A stretch of 22,837 nucleotides of DNA from an uncultured Odoribacter sp. (GTDB taxonomy: Bacteria; Bacteroidota; Bacteroidia; Bacteroidales; Marinifilaceae). The notes beneath the pieces are model-generated. The model did no database searches, had not been told where the DNA came from, and worked only from the letters and a program-made list of their open reading frames with translations. The position numbers and the translations under genes are program-made. Shown one piece after another: positions 5,664 through 14,159 of the stretch. The DNA is taken from NCBI GenBank assembly GCA_905204385.1, contig CAJKZL010000005.1:1-22837 (forward strand), in the 5' to 3' direction. Each line of letters opens with the position of its first letter. Positions within the stretch are counted from its first letter, which is position 1.

Positions 5664-6734
5664 TTAATTACGTGGAAATACATCGGCAATTACCGGATTG
5701 ACAGCACGGATATCGATACCCCATTCATCGAATTTAGCCATCCGCAGGGCAAATCGTTTTTTCTCCTCCTCCGGATAGCTATCCCAAACTTCTCGGGAAA
5801 CAAACAGCAATTGATTGATCAATGTCCGTACTTCCCGTTGTTTGTTCGGGAATACATATTGTTCTGTTATTCCATATTGACTTTTCAATTCGATCATATC
5901 CCGATTTACACCGACCTCCGGGATAGGATGCAACCATTTGGTAGATACGAATCCCTTGTTCCAATACCAGTATTTATCCGTATACCGGTCATCGGGCGAA
6001 CCACCTTCTTCGACATATACCCCCAATCCTAGCCAGCTGCTTTCATCTCCGGTCAAAGGACGGCCATAACAATTTTCCATTGACGGCAAATAGAAATCCG
6101 TACCGAAAAAACTATATAAATCGTTATGTTCGAACAGGTAACTGATAAACATGTACAGATTGTCCATTTTAAAATTGTTGTAATTCTCCTCGCTGTAATA
6201 AATAGTGTTCAATTTACACGACACGGCAAAAGAGATCCGGCTGAATATACTGTGCAATGAATTGATTCCATTCGAGGAAGCCCGGGCATCCGATTCCATA
6301 CACACCGCGCAAATGGAATTTGTCGAATTGCTCAGAAAAACATCCCGTCCCACCAGTATACGCCTCGGGAAGTAATCCCGGATAAAGTCTTCATCGGTAA
6401 AATACTGCAATAAGGTTTCATCCAGAAATTGCAGGGCGCTGTCGATCTCGGTCGTCCGCTCCATCCGGTCCACACGCAACGTATTCCAGGAATTGCTCTG
6501 AATAGTGGAAGTAGTCATGTTATACAACAGGTCCCGGTTCAGGTCAAAACGGGTCAAAAGTCCCACTCCGTATTTTTCATAATACTCTTTCACCAGCGAA
6601 TATTCCATTTCCAGGCTATCCTTCCAGTTTTTATCTGCCCATGAAGGAGCCAAAGCATCCTCATCGTAACATCCCGGAAGCAAAAGCAGGCAGATCAAGC
6701 TAAACCATATATAATGTTTCATATTTCTTTTCAT
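5664..6734 (-). CDS. SusCD-associated metallohydrolase-like lipoprotein lacking HExxH
   Basis: 356 residues from the ATG at 6734 (26 bases past the susD stop; a start at 6794 would overlap susD and delay the signal peptide, and one at 6722 is also possible). The signal ends in LLLLPGC with Cys22 lipidated and then YDED, again surface-export-like. The body and operon position resemble the substrate-import-associated zinc metallohydrolase lipoproteins that accompany SusC/SusD: the block WYWNKGFVSTKW, the helix TLINQLLFVSREVWDSYPEE and the closing FDEWGIDI match that family as I remember it. The region where HExxH is expected reads SYLFEHNDLYSFF (about residues 198-210) and has no HExxH. The protein may therefore be a binding protein derived from the enzyme, or the family call may be too narrow. 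Confidence 0.7.
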   Translation of the reverse strand: MKRNMKHYIWFSLICLLLLPGCYDEDALAPSWADKNWKDSLEMEYSLVKEYYEKYGVGLLTRFDLNRDLLYNMTTSTIQSNSWNTLRVDRMERTTEIDSALQFLDETLLQYFTDEDFIRDYFPRRILVGRDVFLSNSTNSICAVCMESDARASSNGINSLHSIFSRISFAVSCKLNTIYYSEENYNNFKMDNLYMFISYLFEHNDLYSFFGTDFYLPSMENCYGRPLTGDESSWLGLGVYVEEGGSPDDRYTDKYWYWNKGFVSTKWLHPIPEVGVNRDMIELKSQYGITEQYVFPNKQREVRTLINQLLFVSREVWDSYPEEEKKRFALRMAKFDEWGIDIRAVNPVIADVFPRN

Positions 6735-6759
6735 TTTAGTGTCGACAATCGATATGTTT

Positions 6760-8205
6760 TTAATCTGGCATTTTATCAAAACGCTCGTAATCATAAATAA
6801 AAGGATTATTTGCTTTTTCCTGTTCAGGTATGGACAAGGTATAATTCGGATCGTTCTTTAACAGACGGTAGGTATATTTCCCTGATTTTTTTCCGTTAGC
6901 ATCTACCTCCGAATAAATATGCACAATCTCCGGCCGCTCTTCTTCTTCCATCCGTCTCAGGTCGAACCAACGGAAATGTTCCTCGAAACAAAATTCCTTA
7001 AACCGTTCATCCCGGATAAACCGGATCAATGCCTGCTGACCGTCAGGAATCGTAATGCCGTCCAGACTTGTATAGCGGTTTTCCATCAACTGCTTCAGAT
7101 CGGTCTGAGCCTCTGCGATTTTTCCTTGGCAGGCATATGCTTCAGCCCGGTTCAACCAAGCTTCGGCAGCCCTGAAATTAATCCAGGCCAATTCACAATA
7201 ACCGGCATCCATCTTCCGCGTATATAAGCCCGTATAGCCTGAATTATCTGTAATGGGATTAAAAAATAAGGATTTACGCAAATCATTTCCGTCGAAACGG
7301 TCGGTCAGGTCTTTGTGTGTACCGAAACCGAAGCGCTGTAGGGTCGAACCGAAAATACCGGCAGCATTGGAATTTCCCCCGTACGAATAAAGCACTTCCG
7401 GATTTGCAGTTGTAATAAAAGGTTGTGAGATATTTCCCGGGGTCAGTTTTTTCAAACCGGTCGTTTTCATAACTTCTTCTGCTGTTGTAATCACCTCTTC
7501 ATATTTTTTTTGAAAGAGCTGTACCCTTGACAACAGTAATTGGCAAGCTTCTACCGTCGGATGGTATATCGTTTTCTTCAAGCCGCTGCTTCCGATCAGG
7601 CGGATAGCTTCACTTAGGTCGTCTTCTATCTGACGATAGTTATCGATCAACTGTGCCCGGTCATAAGTCGGTTCCACCCCGATATCCGTCCGTAAAGGAA
7701 CCCCCATCGTTACCTGCGCCTGGGATTCCGACCGAAAAGGCTCTGCATACAAATTCGTCAACGAAAAATAACAATAGGCCCGGATAAAATAGGCTTCTCC
7801 TTTTACATAGCTGCGTTCAGCTTCCGTACCGCTGGCATCACCGATTTGCTCGATCACATAATTAACAATGGCTATTTGCCTATAAAACTTGCCCCAGGCA
7901 TCATTTGTGTTCACCTGTTCATTTTCAAATCCCCGTTCAATATTCCTTTGCCAGGTATACAAAGGCAAACGAGAGCTACGCCAGGAAGAAGAAGTGAGAG
8001 CCCCCTCCGATTCCTGTATCTCATCCGTCATAAAAGCGACATCTGACATGATCCCGGGATTTTTATTAAATTCTTCCAACAGCAGGGAAGCATAATGGTC
8101 GGTTGTCGAAGGAATGAATTTATCCTGGTCCACTTCATCCAGGAAGCCGGAACACGCGAGACAACCGAATATCCATAAGCCTAAAAGTATAGGTAATGTT
8201 TTCAT
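6760..8205 (-). CDS. SusD/RagB family nutrient-binding lipoprotein
   Basis: 481 residues. SusD proteins form the extracellular lid of the SusC channel and bind the ligand. Seen here: a lipoprotein signal (WIFGCLAC, Cys18), the early FLDE motif after the Cys that is typical of SusD, TPR-like helices with the family signature GEAYFIRAYCYFSLTNLYAE, and the C-terminal block RFIRDERFKEFCFEEHFRWF-DLRR that most SusD proteins share. I place the start at 8205; the longer form from 8247 would overlap the susC end closely and put 14 extra residues before the signal. It is 42 bases downstream of susC and surely co-transcribed. The substrate cannot be deduced from the sequence. Confidence 0.95.
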   Translation of the reverse strand: MKTLPILLGLWIFGCLACSGFLDEVDQDKFIPSTTDHYASLLLEEFNKNPGIMSDVAFMTDEIQESEGALTSSSWRSSRLPLYTWQRNIERGFENEQVNTNDAWGKFYRQIAIVNYVIEQIGDASGTEAERSYVKGEAYFIRAYCYFSLTNLYAEPFRSESQAQVTMGVPLRTDIGVEPTYDRAQLIDNYRQIEDDLSEAIRLIGSSGLKKTIYHPTVEACQLLLSRVQLFQKKYEEVITTAEEVMKTTGLKKLTPGNISQPFITTANPEVLYSYGGNSNAAGIFGSTLQRFGFGTHKDLTDRFDGNDLRKSLFFNPITDNSGYTGLYTRKMDAGYCELAWINFRAAEAWLNRAEAYACQGKIAEAQTDLKQLMENRYTSLDGITIPDGQQALIRFIRDERFKEFCFEEHFRWFDLRRMEEEERPEIVHIYSEVDANGKKSGKYTYRLLKNDPNYTLSIPEQEKANNPFIYDYERFDKMPD

Positions 8206-8247
8206 ATATTTATTATTTAATTTCAAGTATGTATAAACGATCTTCAT

Positions 8248-11200
8248 TTAGAACGAAATCATTAAACCGACATTATAGGAGGGCTGCACCGGCAAACCCA
8301 GCGATTCCACCTGCTCCGGATCTTGTCCTTTCAGGTTCTTGTCAAAGGTCCATACGGCCAGATTCTGCATCTGAAAACGAAGGGTAGCGGAACGTAAGCC
8401 TGTGTTTTTCAGAAAATGTTGCGGACAACGCCAGGAAAGAGTCAGTGACTGCCACCGGATAAAATCCCCTTTAGCTGTCCGGATATCGCTGTAATTATAC
8501 AATTCCCACAAAGAAGTACTGTTTTTACCCCCAGGGATAAAATCAGAACCGATTTCAGCATTGTTGACCACTTTCGGATCGGTGGAAAGGACCGGAATCT
8601 GGGTCCGGTCTTCGTCGCCGGGATTTCTCCAACGGTCTACGAACTCATTTCGCATATTATCACCCGATAAAGGCATCTGTTGTCCTTCCCGGTAAAGGTT
8701 CAGCAAACGGACATACTGTCCTGCTTTATATGAAAAGTTAGCCGATAAAGTCAAACTTTTCCAGGACAACTCCGTACCGAATCCTCCGTAAAATTTCGGT
8801 TGGCGGCTTCCGATATATACCAATGCCTTTTGTAATTTCTCGTATTCCGAATCATAGGTTTCGAACAATTCCGGAAAAGTCGGATAACCTTCTTCGTCCA
8901 GTTTGCCGAACTTATACGCGAAGAATCCGTCTATCGGAAAATCGGCCATTAAAATCCGTCCGTTCAAATAATCGTCTATCGAGACCTGTCCCGGAATAAC
9001 ATTGGTTCCTTCGAGGATATTTTCTTTTTCCCGGCTCAGATTAAAATTCAAGCTCCAGCCAAAGTCCTTTGTTCGGATCAGCTCACCCCGTAAATTCAAT
9101 TCCAATGAGTAATCTTCCTTGCTTCCTCCGTTATACCATTGCATACTACTGCCGTTTACCAGAGACACCGGACGCTGTAATAACAGATCCGTACTTTTCG
9201 AATAAGCATAATCGATGGCACCGCTCAAACGGTTTCCGAAAAGTGCAAAGTCTATACCGGCATTCACGGTAGCTGTCTTTTCCCACTTCAGGTTTGCATT
9301 TGGAAATGCAGCTAGTTCCGAGGTGTTTTCCGGCATATAAGTGGCATCGTTCCGGCCATAGTTCTTTAAAGTCAGATAAGGACTGGTGGCCGGGGAAGTT
9401 CCCCGGAATCCATAAGATCCGCGAACTGCCAGTTCGTCCATTTTTCCGGCGGCTTTCAGGAAATTCTCTTTGTGCACATTCCAGCGTACAGAAGCCGACC
9501 ACGAAGGTTTGAATTTATAGCGTTCATATTGTCCGAAAGTATTCGAACCGTCACTTCGGATATTGAAATTCGCAATATAACGATCAGCAAAAGAATAAGT
9601 GAAAATACCGGTCCAGGAAAGCATGTTCTTCAAATTATCCGTTACCGAAGGATATACGGAATAGCCGTCGGCACCCCCTTCCGTAAACCATTTCAAAACT
9701 GCCTGATAGGTATAATCGGCCATGTCGAAGTTTCCGCCATACTGGCTTAGATTAGGCAATGCAATAAATTTGCGTCCTCCATCATGGTTATAACCCGGCG
9801 ATTGCCATCCGGTCACTCCTTTATACCGGGTCGAACTGGCTTCCTGGGTGATATTCAGGTTAAATACATGTTTTTCAGCGATCACTTTTATCAGGTTCAG
9901 TTGGTTACGAATAGACAAAGCTTCCTGGGTGGTTTGGCTGCCCGAAAATATACCGCCGAACGGAGCCAAAGAATACTGTTGCAGGTCTTCCTTGCCGATA
10001 TCCTCCCGGAATTTATCATAACTCCGTAGTTTTGCCATAAAAAATGTATTGTCTTTAATCCATTCTTCCGTAATGTTGGTTGTATTTCGGTAAGCGAAAC
10101 GGCTGCTTAATTTGATACCTTTGAACACCTCCCAATTTAAAGTAACATTAAAATTATAGGCTTTATTATCGATTTTCCGTTCAGAATTCTGCATTTCATT
10201 CAGGATATTGTATCCCCCCAATTCCTGCCGGCTATTATCACTGGTCAAACGTTTATCGATGTATACCGGTTCTCCGTTTTCATCTTTTGCTTCAACAGCC
10301 CGGCTACGGTTATAGGCTTCGTCAAAAACGTTGATAGAAGAGTGGTTGTATTTGGCCTTCTGTACCGATCCGTCCATACCGAACGAAAGCAATACGTTTT
10401 TACGCAAATTCACGTCGATATTGGCCCGGGAAGTGATCCGGTCGAGGCTTACCCCTTTTTCCGTACCCCGTTGGTTGTCATAACCGACAGAAAAATAATA
10501 ACGTACATTATCGGTACCTCCCGACACATTGACCGAGTGCGAATGATTGACAGCCGGACGGTAGAGGTCCCCGAACCAATCGTAATTCAACTGTTCGAGC
10601 CGTCCCACTTCCTGTTGAAAGGCGGCAAAATTACCATGATTCCAATAGTCCAGTAAGGCTTTCTCATAAGCCAAAGGAGTATAAAGATCATTATTTTGCG
10701 GATAGCCCAATCCTCGTTCGTAAATTTCACGCGACACTTCTATACGTTCCTTTGAATTCATCAGGTTGAAATCGGAATAGTGAGGCCGGATAACGGCATT
10801 CATGGAACCTGAATAGGAAACCACCGGCGTGCCTGACTTTCCCCGGCGGGTGGTAATCACAATCACCCCGTTGGCAGCCCTTGTACCATAAATAGCTGTG
10901 GCAGAAGCATCTTTCAGGACATTGATGCTTTCGATATCCTGAGGGTTTAGTCCTGTGATCGCATTTCCTATTAGATTGACATTGTCATAACTGTTGATTT
11001 CTGCTGCTGACAGCGGAACCGGATCCTCGTATATAATTCCGTCTACCACCCACAACGGTTCACGGGTACCTGTGAACGTTCCGGCTGAACGGACCCTTAC
11101 TTTAGGAGCAGCTCCCGGTTGAGCGCTCAAATTGGTGATCAGCAATCCCGGAGCTTTCCCTTCCAGCATTTGGTCGACGGTTAGGGCACCCATTTTTTCC

Positions 11201-11907
11201 AATTCATCAGCCCGGATGGTAGAAATTGAACTGGTCAGCGTCCGCTTATCCAATACCTGATAACCGGTGACTACCACTTCGTCCATCTCCTGTTCATCGG
11301 CATAAAGAACCACCTGAATTTGCTTTTGCCCGACAAATTTTACCTCTTCTATTTTCATTCCCACATAGGAAAACACCAGGGTAATCTCCTTTCTTTCCGG
11401 CAAACGCAATACAAATTCCCCTTTGTCATCGGTTGCCGTCCCCAAAGAAGTACCTTTGATGGCAACGGTCACTCCGGGCAAAGTGGTGCCCTTTTCATCC
11501 TTTACCGTTCCACGGATTGCGATCTCCCGATGCTGGGGAACAGTCATCTTTTCCCGGATAATGATCACATTCTCATCCAGTATATACTCCATCCCCAGGC
11601 GGGGTAAGAGTTCATCCAGCACAGCATTCAGTTCCTGATCCCTGACATTGACCGTTATATTCCCTTTCTGTTTCACCATACTATGATTATAAAGGAAATC
11701 ACATTTCACCTGGCGGCTCAATTCCTGAAATACCCGGTCTAAAGTCACTTCCGACATCTGCACGCTCACTTTACGCTGGGAAAATACCTCAGCTTTGAGT
11801 TGAAGCAAAGCACAAAAAACAAGAAGCAGAGTAAATTTCATCATTAAAAACGTTTTTCGCTTGAAAATCCATAATCCGGACTTCGGGCTGATTCGATTTT
11901 TTTTCAT
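8248..11907 (-). CDS. SusC/RagA family TonB-dependent transporter with STN signalling domain
   Basis: 1219 residues, an outer-membrane beta-barrel importer energised by TonB. In order: a basic extension and signal peptide (FTLLLVFCALLQLKAEVFSQ, about residues 25-44), an STN domain (about 45-118), a carboxypeptidase-regulatory-like beta domain (about 130-200, IRGTVKDEKGTTLPGVTVAI), a TonB box region DEVVVTGYQ (209-217), the plug with the SusC hallmark NVLKDASATAIYGTRAANGV, then the barrel ending in an aromatic C-terminus (GLMISF). The STN domain is the part that contacts a FecR-type anti-sigma factor, and the fecR gene lies directly upstream in the same orientation, with a divergent ECF sigma gene beyond. 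This is the first gene of a susC-susD-lipoprotein operon. Most likely it is both importer and sensor for one ligand. Confidence 0.96.
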   Translation of the reverse strand: MKKNRISPKSGLWIFKRKTFLMMKFTLLLVFCALLQLKAEVFSQRKVSVQMSEVTLDRVFQELSRQVKCDFLYNHSMVKQKGNITVNVRDQELNAVLDELLPRLGMEYILDENVIIIREKMTVPQHREIAIRGTVKDEKGTTLPGVTVAIKGTSLGTATDDKGEFVLRLPERKEITLVFSYVGMKIEEVKFVGQKQIQVVLYADEQEMDEVVVTGYQVLDKRTLTSSISTIRADELEKMGALTVDQMLEGKAPGLLITNLSAQPGAAPKVRVRSAGTFTGTREPLWVVDGIIYEDPVPLSAAEINSYDNVNLIGNAITGLNPQDIESINVLKDASATAIYGTRAANGVIVITTRRGKSGTPVVSYSGSMNAVIRPHYSDFNLMNSKERIEVSREIYERGLGYPQNNDLYTPLAYEKALLDYWNHGNFAAFQQEVGRLEQLNYDWFGDLYRPAVNHSHSVNVSGGTDNVRYYFSVGYDNQRGTEKGVSLDRITSRANIDVNLRKNVLLSFGMDGSVQKAKYNHSSINVFDEAYNRSRAVEAKDENGEPVYIDKRLTSDNSRQELGGYNILNEMQNSERKIDNKAYNFNVTLNWEVFKGIKLSSRFAYRNTTNITEEWIKDNTFFMAKLRSYDKFREDIGKEDLQQYSLAPFGGIFSGSQTTQEALSIRNQLNLIKVIAEKHVFNLNITQEASSTRYKGVTGWQSPGYNHDGGRKFIALPNLSQYGGNFDMADYTYQAVLKWFTEGGADGYSVYPSVTDNLKNMLSWTGIFTYSFADRYIANFNIRSDGSNTFGQYERYKFKPSWSASVRWNVHKENFLKAAGKMDELAVRGSYGFRGTSPATSPYLTLKNYGRNDATYMPENTSELAAFPNANLKWEKTATVNAGIDFALFGNRLSGAIDYAYSKSTDLLLQRPVSLVNGSSMQWYNGGSKEDYSLELNLRGELIRTKDFGWSLNFNLSREKENILEGTNVIPGQVSIDDYLNGRILMADFPIDGFFAYKFGKLDEEGYPTFPELFETYDSEYEKLQKALVYIGSRQPKFYGGFGTELSWKSLTLSANFSYKAGQYVRLLNLYREGQQMPLSGDNMRNEFVDRWRNPGDEDRTQIPVLSTDPKVVNNAEIGSDFIPGGKNSTSLWELYNYSDIRTAKGDFIRWQSLTLSWRCPQHFLKNTGLRSATLRFQMQNLAVWTFDKNLKGQDPEQVESLGLPVQPSYNVGLMISF

Positions 11908-11981
11908 AGATTTGTAATTAAGTATTCAACATGGTATTCAATCTGATCTTTCTCAGGGACGCAGAAAGAATACTTTATACT

Positions 11982-12011
11982 AAAGCCGGGGATTGGGGAA
12001 TTTCCGGCTTT
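11982..12011 (-). terminator. Weak hairpin between fecR and susC
   Basis: An 8-bp inverted repeat (AAAGCCGG 11982-11989 and CCGGCTTT 12004-12011) with a 14-base loop starts about 13 bases past the fecR stop. On the minus strand only three T follow, so it is a weak terminator or attenuator. It may lower read-through from fecR into susC. Confidence 0.45.
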
Positions 12012-12024
12012 TCCTTATTCCATA

Positions 12025-13203
12025 TCACTCTTTACCGCTGATGATCACACTATTCCCTTTCCGTTGGAAACGGATATTCCGGGTCTGTTCAAATTTCCGG
12101 AACAACTGCTCTACCTCTTCATATCGTCGCAATCTCCCTGTAAATTCGATTTCTTTGAGTTCCGGTTGTACGAATAAAGCCGCTATATCATACCAGCGTG
12201 AAAGTGTCAGCATGATATCTTCCAGGCGGATTGCCTCAAAATAGTAATAGCCATCTTTCCAGCAGGTATACATTTCTGTACACACTTTTTCCACCTTCGT
12301 CTCTCCTGTTGTCGCATTATACCGTACTTGTTGCCCCGGCAGCAGATCATATTCCCGTTCCCGGCAGACAGCTTTGATCTTTCCGGAAGTCAGGGTCGCC
12401 GATACTTCCCGGTTGTCTTCATAGGCATTCACATCAAAAGAAGTTCCGTAAACCATGATATCCATACCGGTAGTGCGGACGATAAACCGTCGGGAGGTAT
12501 CTTGGCTAACCTCGAAATAAGCCTCGCCTTTCAAAAATACTTCTCTGTTTTCCGGGGTAAACCGGGTTGGATAACGTAATTCAGATGCTGCATTCAGATA
12601 TACCCGCGTACCGTCACTCAAGAGTAAACGGTATTCTGCGCCGGCAGGAACGACCAAGGTGTTATATTCCGGTAGTTCCGATGTAATTTTATCGTCAGCC
12701 GTATATCTCAAGAAATTCGAATCGTAAACCACTGCAGCTTGCCGTACATCGGCGATTCGTACCGGAGAAGTTGTCCGGTGGGAGAGATCGACAAACTTTC
12801 CGTCCGACAATTCCAGACGTACTGTATGGGGCTTCATTCCGTCCAAATTTTCATTTCTACCGGATAAATTTGTTTTTGTCCCGTTTACCTCCCAAATTAA
12901 AGTTATTCCTATCAGAAGGAGCAAAATTGCTGCGACGCCCGTCAAGCGGTAAAGGAAAGTTTTTTTCTTTTCGGCAAGTCTGAAACTCCTGTTTGCAATT
13001 TTCCGGAAAGCTTCATGGCGGTCCGGGCCTCCCTGTTTCCGGAAAGCCTGTCCGCTATCCCAGAAAATTTGCATCATTTCATAGAGACGATAATGCTCCT
13101 TATCACGGTCCAGCCACCTCTGCAATTCATTTACTTCCTCATCTGTGAGCTTTTCCCCATTCAAACGGGAAGCCATAATCCGGTATAATTGTTCCTCTGT
13201 CAT
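12025..13203 (-). CDS. FecR-family anti-sigma factor
   Basis: 392 residues from the ATG at 13203; the frame stays open to 13251, but the opening MTEEQLYRIMASRL is the usual FecR start. The cytoplasmic N-terminus (about 1-80, with ELQRWLDRDKEHYRLYEMM) binds the sigma factor. A single membrane span follows (about 86-104, LTGVAAILLLLIGITLIW), then the periplasmic FecR domain with its signatures VPAGAEYRLLLSDGTRVYLN, GEAYFEV and VYGTSFDVNAY, and a C-terminal domain of the type fused to FecR in Bacteroidetes (RLEDIMLTLSRWYDI, the region that contacts the STN domain). It is transcribed toward susC. In contrast to the more common sigma-then-fecR order on one strand, its sigma gene here is divergent. 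Confidence 0.95.
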   Translation of the reverse strand: MTEEQLYRIMASRLNGEKLTDEEVNELQRWLDRDKEHYRLYEMMQIFWDSGQAFRKQGGPDRHEAFRKIANRSFRLAEKKKTFLYRLTGVAAILLLLIGITLIWEVNGTKTNLSGRNENLDGMKPHTVRLELSDGKFVDLSHRTTSPVRIADVRQAAVVYDSNFLRYTADDKITSELPEYNTLVVPAGAEYRLLLSDGTRVYLNAASELRYPTRFTPENREVFLKGEAYFEVSQDTSRRFIVRTTGMDIMVYGTSFDVNAYEDNREVSATLTSGKIKAVCREREYDLLPGQQVRYNATTGETKVEKVCTEMYTCWKDGYYYFEAIRLEDIMLTLSRWYDIAALFVQPELKEIEFTGRLRRYEEVEQLFRKFEQTRNIRFQRKGNSVIISGKE

Positions 13204-13425
13204 TTGTTCCTTTTTCGTATATAGCACCACCCAACCGATTTTGTATGACAATTTTTTTATTTTTTACAGAAAAAATTTGCCTCTTCTTAAAATTTTTCTC
13301 CTGATGTCTGAAAAATCTTTTTCTCTTCTGAAAGTTACTACTTGCTCTTGTAGAAGAGGCTGGAGCTTATTTTGCTATTTACGACTATTTCCTTATCTTG
13401 CGGCTCCTATTAAGTTTGGTGTGAG
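13204..13425. promoter_or_regulatory. Divergent control region between fecR and the sigma gene
   Basis: This 222-base AT-rich gap must carry the promoters of both genes. TAAGTTTG at 13411-13418 matches the Bacteroidales -7 form TAnnTTTG and would give a sigma transcript with almost no leader, but no TTTG stands at the right distance upstream. A perfect 9-bp inverted repeat (GCCTCTTCT 13279-13287, AGAAGAGGC 13352-13360) is a possible protein site. No coding frame is seen. Confidence 0.35.
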
Positions 13426-13989
13426 ATGGATGAAGAAAAAATATTGGAGTGTTTGAAACGGGAAGAACGCTCGGCTTTCCGGCAATTGTTCGATCTTTAC
13501 TATGATCCTCTTATTTTATTTGCCAATCATCTGTTGAATAATGCAGAAGCTGCGGAAGATGTTGTCCAGGATTGTTTTGTAGATTTCTGGGTAAACCGAC
13601 GGTTTGAACACATGGATACCGGCATTGGTAAATATCTATTCCAATGTGTCAAACATGCTGCCTTAAATGATCTCCGCGGATCTCGCCGAAGAGAAAAACG
13701 ACACGCTTCCCTGATACAAGAGATGGAAGAGGAGCAGGAAGGGACAGAAACCTCCGATGAAAAATTTGAAATTTTATATACTGCTATCCGGCAACTCCCT
13801 GAAGAACGCAGAAAAATTTTTATCCTGATCTGTCTGGAAGGTAAAAAATACCAGGAAGTAGCTGACCTCCTGCATATCAGTGTAAATACAGTAAAAACAC
13901 AGATGGGACGGTCTTTCCAGTTCTTGCGTGAAAAACTGGGACACTACAGATTCTATCTGTTACTTTTCTGGCGACGGACTGAATGGTAG
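13426..13989 (+). CDS. ECF RNA polymerase sigma-70 factor
   Basis: 187 residues. Region 2 (about residues 14-60, AFRQLFDLYYDPLILFANHL and AAEDVVQDCFVDFW) contacts core polymerase and the -10 element. Region 4 (about 124-172, LPEERRKIFILICLEGKKYQ then VADLLHISVNTVKTQMGRSF) has the helix-turn-helix for the -35 element. There is no region 1 or 3, which is standard for extracytoplasmic-function sigmas. The C-terminus carries an unusual short aromatic and basic tail (FYLLLFWRRTEW). It is held by the divergent FecR protein and, when freed by ligand sensing at the STN-bearing SusC, should activate the susC operon. Start at the ATG 13426; no in-frame start lies upstream before a stop. Confidence 0.95.
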   Translation: MDEEKILECLKREERSAFRQLFDLYYDPLILFANHLLNNAEAAEDVVQDCFVDFWVNRRFEHMDTGIGKYLFQCVKHAALNDLRGSRRREKRHASLIQEMEEEQEGTETSDEKFEILYTAIRQLPEERRKIFILICLEGKKYQEVADLLHISVNTVKTQMGRSFQFLREKLGHYRFYLLLFWRRTEW

Positions 13990-14159
13990 GGTAACCTGAA
14001 GACGACATAATCGATTAGTCCTTGAAAAGTAAATAATCATTTGTGGATATTTTATATCTTTATCGGGAATAAATGCAGTAAAATGATAGATGTAGCCAGC
14101 AAGACAAAGCGGTAGCATTATCGTTAAATGTAGTTTTAAATCCTGAGAAGAAGAGGAAA

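Noticed and set aside
9146..9502. 118-aa minus-strand frame inside susC
   Set aside because: It is an alternate frame within the barrel region of susC and has no start signal or recognisable motif.
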